Positions 1-4,364 of a DNA stretch of 6,370 nucleotides are shown piece after piece. The DNA lies in contig JACRKM010000043.1 of NCBI GenBank assembly GCA_016219765.1, positions 1 to 6,370 of the forward strand, in the 5' to 3' direction. The first letter of the stretch is position 1; the number at the start of each line of letters is the position of its first letter. Source of the stretch: Candidatus Woesearchaeota archaeon. GTDB taxonomy: Archaea > Nanobdellota > Nanobdellia > Woesearchaeales > UBA11576. Made by a program: the position numbers and the translations under genes. The notes below the pieces were generated by a model, which worked only from the letters and a program-made list of their open reading frames with translations, ran no database searches and was not told the DNA's origin.

Positions 1-122
1 AGCTCGCGACCACCACCCGTCAAAGACGGGCGGCATGCTCGCTTCGCTCGGGTCGCTCGCTTTCGAGCACATCGTATAACGTGCTTTGTACTCCACCAGT
101 CACAGACTGGTGGTATACGATG
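1..122. mobile_element. Partial hairpin-rich IS200/IS605-like element end (tentative)
   Basis: This non-coding tract is a chain of potential hairpins. CCACCCGTC (13-21) pairs with GACGGGCGG (25-33) around an AAA loop. TGCTCG (36-41) pairs with CGAGCA (64-69) across a GCTCGCTTCGCTCG-type repeat, and AGCAC (66-70) can alternatively pair with GTGCT (81-85). A nested stem fills 70-122. The first and last hairpins share a similar layout (CCACC, 3-nt loop, GG-rich arm, then ATGC or ATAC). Hairpin ends and structured RNA near the right end are typical of IS200/IS605 and TnpB elements, and homology to a broken gene begins right at 122. No transposase is visible, since the window starts inside the tract. 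It could instead be an intergenic repeat family (REP-like) or a recombination scar. Confidence 0.35.
70..122. repeat. Nested inverted repeat (two-tier hairpin)
   Basis: The outer arms CATCGTATA (70-78) and TATACGATG (114-122) are perfect 9-bp complements. The inner arms CCACCAGTC (93-101) and GACTGGTGG (105-113) are perfect 9-bp complements with a 3-nt ACA loop. The right arms are contiguous and the left arms are separated by 14 nt, so the structure is an 18-bp stem with a one-sided bulge. Such bulged hairpins are recognised as single strands by Y1 (HUH) transposases of IS200/IS605. The pairing is seen directly; the link to a transposase is inference. Confidence 0.75.
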
Positions 123-715
123 TATTAAGAGCAAATGTTGAGATCCCCTTGTTAGATGAGCGTCTGAAAGTTTTGAATGAGGTCGGAAGTGTATTGACAA
201 GAAGATATGATGCGGATTTTGGTAATTTTGTTGAATGTGCGAACGGCGATGCGCTCAGACTTCTGAATATGATTGTGACCCAATTTCCTTCGTTCAACGA
301 TGTCTCTATGTACATAGGTAAAAAAGTGTATTTTTGGAAGCGTGCACAACTGCTTGTCGGAGATATCTTTCAAGCATTTGATGCTAGAGGTTATGGTGAT
401 CTGAAAAATGTCGGACAGCTGACCACGTGTGCCGATTACAAACTTCCTCAAGTTCTGCGAAGATTGGGTATCCTCGAATATTCCAAAGACCTTGCTTCAC
501 GCATCGATAAGAAGATCGCCATCCCAAAAGACAGCGAAAAAGAAGTTGAGATACGAGCAAATACTATTTGGGCGGTCGAGTTCATTAAGCAGAAGATTCA
601 GGAAAGGATACCGGATATCGATTCGCTGCACGTAAACGACCATCTGTGGTTGGCTGGACAAGTCAAATCTCCTAACGACAAACCCTATCATCTAACGAGA
701 ACGACATTTTATTAG
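86..715 (+). pseudogene. Queuosine-nucleotide glycosylase (Qng1 / DUF2419 Q-salvage family), N-terminally truncated
   Basis: Qng1-family enzymes hydrolyse queuosine 5'-monophosphate to release queuine for tRNA modification. The 209-residue frame matches the C-terminal two thirds of that family almost without gaps. Visible blocks are IPLLDERLKVLNEVG (20-34), FPSF (67-70), GKKVYFWKRAQLLVGD (78-93), LTTCADYKLPQVLRRLG (112-128), EVEIRA (153-158) and the typical ending YHLTRTTFY. Family members are normally about 300-350 residues; roughly the first 130 are missing, including the conserved WxFxxDxLNFxFW region. Homology starts near residue 13, just where the 70-122 hairpin ends. The preceding residues are translated hairpin, starting from a TTG, and an in-frame TAA lies at 77-79. 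I therefore infer a gene broken by a mobile element rather than a working short enzyme. The C-terminal frame has no internal stops, so the break may be recent. Family assignment is strong; functional status is inferred. Confidence 0.8.
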
Positions 716-761
716 CTCACGCGGGACGCAGCTGCACCGGAGCGCATTATCATCTATGTCA

Positions 762-1022
762 CTAGAGATGTCTCTTGTAAATATTTCTTCTATGACCTAC
801 AACTCGTACTGCGATAGTTTTTTCCTCTTCGAGGATGTCAACAATTGCTCTATAGTCTCCCGCCCGGATTTTGTAACCCGTATCATCAGTTAACTTCTCA
901 AGAAAATGGATTGGATTATCCTTTGCCAAATCCACTCTTTTTACAATACGCGCCGCAATATCCTTAGGTAACTTGCGTAGTTCATAGAGCGCTTTGGGTC
1001 GCCACTTTACGGCATACAACAT
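762..1022 (-). CDS. RelE/ParE-family type II toxin
   Basis: This 86-residue protein has the size and pattern of RelE/ParE toxins. It has an N-terminal strand (YAVKW), two amphipathic helices, then YKIRAGDYRAIVDI (50-63) and the closing strand VVGHRRNIYKR (74-84). In RelE proteins the basic and aromatic residues in these strands (here R58, H77, R78, R79, Y82) mediate mRNA cleavage in the ribosomal A site, while ParE relatives poison gyrase. The sequence alone does not decide which, though the HRRxIYKR ending favours RelE. The start ATG overlaps the antitoxin stop by one base (TAATG), and an AAGGAG site sits 8 nt upstream inside the antitoxin gene, so it is translationally coupled to its partner. 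It converges on the truncated queuosine gene with a 46-bp gap. There is no sign of damage. Confidence 0.88.
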   Translation of the reverse strand: MLYAVKWRPKALYELRKLPKDIAARIVKRVDLAKDNPIHFLEKLTDDTGYKIRAGDYRAIVDILEEEKTIAVRVVGHRRNIYKRHL

Positions 1023-1213
1023 TATGTGAACTCCTTCAGCACATCCTTGTGGTCGATATATTCAGAAAGAGATTGTTTTCGCGATTCCTTGAGTTCTTTC
1101 TTCACTTCATCACTTAATTCAAAATCTTCTTGCAATATATGGGTGATTCTGTGTAATTGAACTTTAATCTCTTTGACATCCTGACTCAATTTCTCTAAGG
1201 TAGCTGAAGGCAT
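1022..1213 (-). CDS. RelB-like antitoxin of the adjacent RelE-type toxin
   Basis: This 63-residue, highly charged protein is encoded directly upstream of the toxin. Its N-terminal half (about residues 6-29) has hydrophobic residues at heptad-like spacing and probably forms a dimerising helix or coiled coil. The C-terminal half, ELSDEVKKELKESR (32-45) followed by SLSEYIDHKDVLKEF, resembles the toxin-wrapping tail of archaeal RelB-type antitoxins, where SEYIxHxxVLKEF-like endings are common. No ribbon-helix-helix or HTH DNA-binding domain is obvious, so whether it represses its own promoter is uncertain. The ATG at 1213 lies about 24 nt from a TATA box and has no SD in front of it, which fits leaderless translation. 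Position and the TAATG overlap support the role more than sequence similarity alone. Confidence 0.8.
   Translation of the reverse strand: MPSATLEKLSQDVKEIKVQLHRITHILQEDFELSDEVKKELKESRKQSLSEYIDHKDVLKEFT
1031..1036 (-). promoter_or_regulatory. Internal ribosome binding site for the toxin (AAGGAG)
   Basis: On the - strand AAGGAG lies 8 nt before the toxin ATG, inside the last codons of the antitoxin. With the TAATG overlap it provides coupled translation initiation for the second gene, in contrast to the SD-less first gene. Confidence 0.7.
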
Positions 1214-1232
1214 GTACTTTTAGAAGCACCAT

Positions 1233-1241
1233 TAATATAAA
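1233..1241 (-). promoter_or_regulatory. TATA box of the antitoxin-toxin operon (leaderless)
   Basis: On the - strand the sequence reads TTTATATTA, preceded by further T residues, and is centred about 24 nt upstream of the antitoxin ATG at 1213. Archaeal transcription starts about 25 nt downstream of the TATA centre, so the mRNA would begin at or next to the start codon. No SD is present, which is consistent. Confidence 0.6.
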
Positions 1242-1248
1242 AATCTAT

Positions 1249-1265
1249 CTGCCATGCTCTGGCAG
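1249..1265. promoter_or_regulatory. Palindrome between argS and the toxin-antitoxin operon (operator or argS terminator)
   Basis: CTGCCA (1249-1254) and TGGCAG (1260-1265) are perfect complements around a 5-nt spacer. Read on the - strand the hairpin lies about 65 nt past the argS stop and is followed after 5 nt by a run of five T, so it could terminate argS transcription. It also sits immediately upstream of the antitoxin TATA box, where an autoregulatory operator would be expected. The sequence does not distinguish the two roles. Confidence 0.45.
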
Positions 1266-1330
1266 GTATTGTTGAGTTCATGAGTCAAACGCATCGTTGC
1301 AAGCAAGAGACTTTGAAATTCAACTCAGCA

Positions 1331-3022
1331 TCACATCTCCTGCGGCGCATGCAGCCCTAACAACAGAAGCCCATTGTGCAATGTTTGCCGTGCTGCATCG
1401 CACAAGACAATGCGCGCATCACGAAGTTCTTCCGCTTCCGAAAGGACAGGGCAGCGCGTATAGAATGCGTTGAACACCTGCGCAAGCTCAATAAGGTAAC
1501 GCGCGATGATTGATGGGCGCAAGTGTCTTGCAGCACTTTCAACAGTCGGCGGAAATTCTGCAAGCTTCTTAATAAGTTCTGATTCTACTTCAGTCTTAAA
1601 GAGCGCAGGGTCATATTTCTGTGGAAGCGGCCGCGAGTATTTGCGTAAAATAGCGCAGATGCGAGCATGAGCATACTGCACATACGGCCCTGTGTCTCCC
1701 TCAAAGCTGAGAGCCCTGTCCCATGAGAAATCCACATCACGCACACGATCGTTGACTAGGTCAGCAAAAATGATAGCGCCAATGCCAACCTGGCTTGCAA
1801 TACTGTCTTTGTTGTGAAGGTCGGGATTTTTTTCATCAATTATCTTATGCGCAAGTTCGGTCGCCTTGTCCAACACTTCCTCCAGAAGAATAAAGTTGCC
1901 TTCCCGTGTGCTCATCACCTTTCCCTCAAAAGTCATCTTCCCGAAGTCAACGTGAACAAATTCCACGCCTTTCGAGAGCTTGCACAGCTCAAGCGTTTTG
2001 AAGAGCTGCTGGAAGTGCAGACATTGCCGCGCGTCTACGACGTACACGATCTTCACGGGTTTGTACTCCTTCATACGGTATATCGCCGCAGCAAGATCGC
2101 GCGTGTGATAGGTAGATGTCTCGTTTGTCTTGAGCAGGATCACGGGAGGCATGTTGTGCCGCTTGAGGTCGACTATCAGAGCACCCTCAGACATCTCTGT
2201 CTTCGTCTTTGACTTGACGAGTTCAATCGTATCGGCGAGTTTATCCCTGTAGAACGCTTCTCCATGATAGCTGTCAAACGAAATATTGAGTTGTGCATAA
2301 TATCTGTGGAATTCGGAGAGGCTCAGCTCACGAAACATCTCCCACAATTCAACTGCTTTCGACTCGCCTTGCTCAAGGCGCTTGAACCACTCGCGCGCTT
2401 CATCCTTGAGCTCGGGGCGGATCTTCGACTCCTCACAAAACTTCATGTAAATCGAAAGAAGGTGCCAGATGCCCTCTCTCTCAAGCTCTTTTTCATCTCC
2501 CCACTCATTATACGCGACAAGCAATGCGCCGAATTGCGTGCCCCAATCACCCAAATGATTCAACCCGAGAACATGGTATCCTTGAAAATGAAAAATTTCA
2601 CGAAGGGCATTCCCAATCACAGTACTACGCAGATGCGCGATACCAAAGGGCTTTGCGATATTGGGCGATGAGAACTCAACAAGAATCGTCTTTTTTGTCC
2701 CAGCCTCGCTGCTGCCATATTTCTCCTTCCGCTGTTCGATCGTCTGCAATGTAGCTTTTGCCAGCTCTTGCGGCTTGATGCGAAAGTTCACGTACGCCCC
2801 TTCTGGCCGCACTTCCGCAATAAAGCCCGGAGGCTGGAGCTTGAGGGCGATGGTTTTTGCAATTTCTGCCGGCGATTTCTTCAGTGCCTTTGCAAGATGA
2901 AAACAAGGAAATGCAAGATCGCCCAGTTTCGTGTCAGGCGGAATTTCGAGAAGTCCGATGTCGACTTCTTGCCCCACTGCGATGCAGAGGGCGCTTCGGA
3001 TCTGTTCTTTAAACCGCTCCAT
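1331..3022 (-). CDS. argS: Arginyl-tRNA synthetase
   Basis: This cytosolic class Ia synthetase charges tRNA-Arg with arginine using ATP. From the ATG at 3022 it has 563 residues, usual for the family. The frame extends 16 codons further to a GTG at 3070, but family-like sequence begins at MERFKEQIRSAL, so the ATG is preferred. Domains in order (563-residue numbering): an N-terminal additional domain with GDLAFPCFHLAKALKKSP (34-51); the Rossmann catalytic core with EFSSPNIAKPF and HLRST (116-133) and GDWGTQFG (158-165); the KMSKS-equivalent MSTREGN (370-376); and an all-helical DALR anticodon-binding domain starting at GPYVQYAHAR (445-454). The HIGH signature reads GIAH: the first His is replaced, as in Firmicutes enzymes that carry SIGH as I recall them, and the Gly is also changed to Ala. 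Overall wording resembles bacterial (Firmicutes-like) ArgRS, suggesting lateral origin. It is the only recognisable synthetase gene in the window. Confidence 0.96.
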   Translation of the reverse strand: MERFKEQIRSALCIAVGQEVDIGLLEIPPDTKLGDLAFPCFHLAKALKKSPAEIAKTIALKLQPPGFIAEVRPEGAYVNFRIKPQELAKATLQTIEQRKEKYGSSEAGTKKTILVEFSSPNIAKPFGIAHLRSTVIGNALREIFHFQGYHVLGLNHLGDWGTQFGALLVAYNEWGDEKELEREGIWHLLSIYMKFCEESKIRPELKDEAREWFKRLEQGESKAVELWEMFRELSLSEFHRYYAQLNISFDSYHGEAFYRDKLADTIELVKSKTKTEMSEGALIVDLKRHNMPPVILLKTNETSTYHTRDLAAAIYRMKEYKPVKIVYVVDARQCLHFQQLFKTLELCKLSKGVEFVHVDFGKMTFEGKVMSTREGNFILLEEVLDKATELAHKIIDEKNPDLHNKDSIASQVGIGAIIFADLVNDRVRDVDFSWDRALSFEGDTGPYVQYAHARICAILRKYSRPLPQKYDPALFKTEVESELIKKLAEFPPTVESAARHLRPSIIARYLIELAQVFNAFYTRCPVLSEAEELRDARIVLCDAARQTLHNGLLLLGLHAPQEM

Positions 3023-3100
3023 ATTTATCTTCTCATAGACTGCGGATCCTGTAACTTCTGAACACGTCACCTACAAGAACACTGACCGACTACGCAAGAC

Positions 3101-3143
3101 AATTTAACTGGCTTGCAACGGGCATAACGATTATAATATTTTG
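3101..3143 (-). promoter_or_regulatory. Candidate promoter elements for argS
   Basis: Two A/T-rich TATA-like stretches precede argS on the - strand: AATATTATAA near 3131-3140 and TTAAATT at 3101-3107. Start sites about 25 nt downstream would leave leaders of roughly 90 or 57 nt before the ATG at 3022. Neither matches the archaeal consensus well, and the sequence just before the ATG has only a weak GAGAAG, so the promoter is not resolved. Confidence 0.3.
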
Positions 3144-3222
3144 TTGTATTCAGACAAACCATTTCAGATTAAAACAAATGTGAACTTATTAAAGTATCGC
3201 ACGGGTGGTGTCGCAGAGCATA

Positions 3223-3244
3223 GTTATAGTATTGTTATAGTATT
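3223..3244. repeat. Perfect 11-bp tandem duplication
   Basis: GTTATAGTATT occurs twice back to back (3223-3233 and 3234-3244). It lies in the A/T-rich spacer between the acidic small gene and argS (3023-3314). Apart from promoter-like A/T stretches, that spacer shows nothing gene-like. The repeat could be a replication-slippage product or a doubled binding site upstream of argS. Confidence 0.8.
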
Positions 3245-3289
3245 ATTTGTATGGCTCTTTTGCAAGCAAGATACGCGCACACCACACAG

Positions 3290-3296
3290 AAAAAAA
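3290..3296 (-). terminator. Oligo-T terminator after the acidic small gene
   Basis: Seven consecutive T residues on the - strand lie 18 nt past the stop codon at 3315. Archaeal RNA polymerase terminates at short T runs without needing a stable hairpin, so this is a plausible 3' end for the 56-residue ORF and would separate it from argS. Confidence 0.5.
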
Positions 3297-3314
3297 GACA
3301 GTGACCAGAGTCAT

Positions 3315-3485
3315 CTAACTGTCATCTGCAGAATAATACCCATCAATATCATCTGCCTTTCCCGAGTCACCCGTTTCTGTCTGTTCCAATGAATCATCTT
3401 CTTCCTCTTCTTCAGTGAAAGTCTCGGTGCTGTCATCAAACTCCTCATCAATAACTCCATCATCGTCTGCTGCTCTGCGAGGCAT
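3315..3485 (-). CDS. Hypothetical very acidic 56-residue protein
   Basis: I do not recognise a family. The ORF starts MPRRAADDDGVIDEEFDDST and continues with TEEEEEDD (24-31) and GDSGKADDIDGYYSADDS at the end. About half of all residues are Asp, Glu, Ser or Thr, there are only three basic residues, and it is probably disordered. It is supported as a gene by its signals rather than by homology: a strong TATA box about 76 nt upstream, a GGTGA ribosome binding site 4 nt before the ATG, a complete frame with TAG stop, and an oligo-T terminator 18 nt later. A longer overlapping frame (3311-3493) starts inside this RBS and has an arginine/methionine-rich composition, so it is less likely. Acidic disordered mini-proteins can act as DNA mimics, nucleic-acid-binding inhibitors or tails of complexes; none of these roles is shown here. 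Annotators would easily miss it because of its size. Confidence 0.65.
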   Translation of the reverse strand: MPRRAADDDGVIDEEFDDSTETFTEEEEEDDSLEQTETGDSGKADDIDGYYSADDS

Positions 3486-3489
3486 TCTC

Positions 3490-3494
3490 TCACC
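3490..3494 (-). promoter_or_regulatory. GGTGA ribosome binding site of the acidic small gene
   Basis: On the - strand GAGGGTGAGAGA directly precedes the ATG at 3485. GGTGA is the core complementary to the archaeal 16S rRNA 3' end, at 4-nt spacing. This site fixes the start and argues against the GTG inside it as an alternative start. Confidence 0.7.
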
Positions 3495-3556
3495 CTCTTT
3501 TTTTTACTGCGGACAACGACAAAAGAGTCCGATACTATATTACCACGCCGTTGTTC

Positions 3557-3597
3557 TTTATATATTTTTCTTTAAAGCGCGCATTCCTTTTCTTTAA
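3557..3597 (-). promoter_or_regulatory. Strong archaeal promoter with duplicated TTAAAGAAAA element
   Basis: On the - strand AAAGAAAAATATATAAAG contains a near-ideal TATA box (TATATAAA, 3557-3564) with an A-rich BRE position upstream. The predicted start near 3536 gives a leader of about 50 nt. The 10-bp element TTAAAGAAAA occurs at 3566-3575 and again at 3588-3597, 22 bp apart, which is about two helical turns on the same DNA face. That spacing suggests either a doubled regulator site or a relic second promoter. Confidence 0.65.
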
Positions 3598-3624
3598 GGG
3601 CGCTTCATTACGTATACAAGCAAT

Positions 3625-3643
3625 CCCGCGAATAGCGCGCGGG
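3625..3643. repeat. Small GC-rich inverted repeat
   Basis: CCCGCG (3625-3630) and CGCGGG (3638-3643) pair around a 7-nt loop. It lies between the mobile element and the acidic-gene promoter and has no T run on either side. It may be the old 3' end hairpin of the hypothetical gene, separated from it by the insertion. The rest of 3598-3686 shows nothing gene-like. Confidence 0.4.
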
Positions 3644-3686
3644 CAGATCAAGAATAAGCAAATCACGCACCAAATGCATTCAAGAA

Positions 3687-3694
3687 TATTTTTC
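3687..3694. repeat. Left copy of 8-bp target-site duplication (TATTTTTC)
   Basis: TATTTTTC directly abuts the left terminal inverted repeat. An identical copy abuts the right one at 3931-3938. Confidence 0.8.
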
Positions 3695-3930
3695 GTATTT
3701 GTTTAGCTCCTGATTCCTGCAGCGCCGCTCACGACGCATAAGGGAGTGCCTCCCTTATCAACCCACATCAAGGCAGGCATGAAGCCTGCCGAATAACAAT
3801 ATGCAATCATTCACAACTCGTATGTATGTGAAAGCGGACTATGTTTTCCAAGAGCTGTGGAGATGTATCCGTTTTCCGTCAGCTCGCAGGTCGGTGGCGG
3901 CGCTGTGAGAGTGATTAGCTAAACAAATAC
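3695..3930. mobile_element. 236-bp MITE-like element with terminal inverted repeats and 8-bp target duplication
   Basis: The ends are perfect 14-bp inverted repeats, GTATTTGTTTAGCT (3695-3708) and its complement (3917-3930). Complementarity resumes in register: after 11 nt on each side, CAGCGCCGC (3720-3728) pairs with 3897-3905; after 3 more nt, CGAC (3732-3735) pairs with 3890-3893. This makes an imperfect 41-bp inverted repeat with 31 matches. An identical 8-bp sequence flanks both ends. The interior contains no ORF of useful length, only hairpins. The combination of inverted ends, flanking duplication, small size and no transposase defines a miniature inverted-repeat transposable element. 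It would be moved by a full-length relative elsewhere in the genome, in a family that makes 8-bp duplications, which I cannot name. It lies 36 bp past the stop of the hypothetical gene, where it may form the 3' end of that transcript. Confidence 0.8.
3738..3832. repeat. Hairpins inside the MITE-like element
   Basis: ATAAGGGAG (3738-3746) pairs with CTCCCTTAT (3750-3758) over a 3-nt loop. GGCAGGC (3772-3778) pairs with GCCTGCC (3784-3790) over 5 nt, and TTCACA (3810-3815) with TGTGAA (3827-3832). The first two are perfect and would be stable in DNA or RNA on either strand. Confidence 0.7.
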
Positions 3931-3938
3931 TATTTTTC
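3931..3938. repeat. Right copy of 8-bp target-site duplication (TATTTTTC)
   Basis: This is identical to 3687-3694 and begins at the base after the right terminal inverted repeat. Removing one copy plus the element restores a continuous spacer downstream of the hypothetical gene. Confidence 0.8.
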
Positions 3939-3966
3939 GAACTATCCGCCACATCTGCGCCGATAT

Positions 3967-4335
3967 TTAGAACGTTTCGTCCTCTTCGTTACAAGGAAAA
4001 AAATCCAGCTGATCCGCAGGAATGTGCAGATTCTTTCCATATAGGATAATCGCCTTCCAAGTTTCAGGATCAGTCGTCACCCTGAAAATCCGATCCGCAA
4101 AGACAACGATGAGATCCTTATCCTTGTAGAAATGCGCGTACCATCCTTTTTGTAGATTTTGCTGCACGCGTTTAATCGCGCGATCTATCTGGTGCGCTTT
4201 GACCTCAACACGATACAATGTCCAGACATCATTGGGGTCGTCATCAGCAACTTTCTGCCCCAGGATCTTGAAGTCGTCGATCATCCCGGGATCTTGAAGG
4301 CTCTTGTCAACAATGATTCCATGCCAGGTGAGCAT
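3967..4335 (-). CDS. Conserved hypothetical protein (122 residues, MLTWHGIIVDKS... / LDFFPC motif)
   Basis: I recognise the general pattern (MxWHGIIxDKS at the N-terminus, DVWTLYRVEV, WYAHFYKDKDLIVVFADRIFRVT, and IPADQLDFFPC near the end) as that of small uncharacterised proteins in DPANN archaea and candidate-phyla bacteria. I know no assigned function or named domain. It is a soluble single-domain alpha/beta protein: two exposed-charge helices (about residues 47-62 and 90-102) and central strands rich in aromatic and hydrophobic residues (65-87). There is no signal peptide or membrane segment. The single Cys (115), Trp (4, 38, 65, 93) and the His at 5 and 68 are candidate functional residues. 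The ATG at 4335 is supported by a TATA box centred 26 nt upstream, which overlaps the cmk stop codon, so it is a separate leaderless unit only 25 bp from cmk. Confidence 0.75.
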   Translation of the reverse strand: MLTWHGIIVDKSLQDPGMIDDFKILGQKVADDDPNDVWTLYRVEVKAHQIDRAIKRVQQNLQKGWYAHFYKDKDLIVVFADRIFRVTTDPETWKAIILYGKNLHIPADQLDFFPCNEEDETF

Positions 4336-4357
4336 GGCGCATTTTGAATACGAGAAC

Positions 4358-4364
4358 TATTTAA
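4358..4364 (-). promoter_or_regulatory. TATA box of the hypothetical gene, overlapping the cmk stop
   Basis: On the - strand ATTAAATAG includes TTAAATA (4358-4364), centred 26 nt upstream of the ATG at 4335. The cmk TAA (4361-4363) lies within it. No SD precedes the ATG, which fits a leaderless transcript. Confidence 0.5.

Noticed and set aside
2264..2671. 135-residue + strand frame
   Set aside because: Antisense to the argS catalytic core; a shadow frame.
3023..3070. 16-codon GTG-initiated extension of argS
   Set aside because: Family-like sequence begins at the internal ATG at 3022; the extension has no ArgRS resemblance.
3141..3392. 83-residue + strand frame in the spacer
   Set aside because: It overlaps the acidic ORF antisense, lacks an SD, and runs through A/T-rich spacer and repeat sequence.
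3311..3493. 60-residue - strand frame rich in Arg, Met and Lys overlapping the acidic ORF
   Set aside because: Its GTG start falls inside the GGTGA ribosome binding site of the acidic ORF and it has no signals of its own.
3608..3679. 23-residue - strand micro-ORF next to the mobile element
   Set aside because: No SD, no placed TATA box and no recognisable sequence; a frame this short is expected by chance.
3695..3930. RNase P RNA, SRP RNA or another standard structured RNA with a long terminal helix
   Set aside because: None of the conserved cores of those RNAs can be found on either strand, and the exact 8-bp flanking duplication is better explained by transposition.
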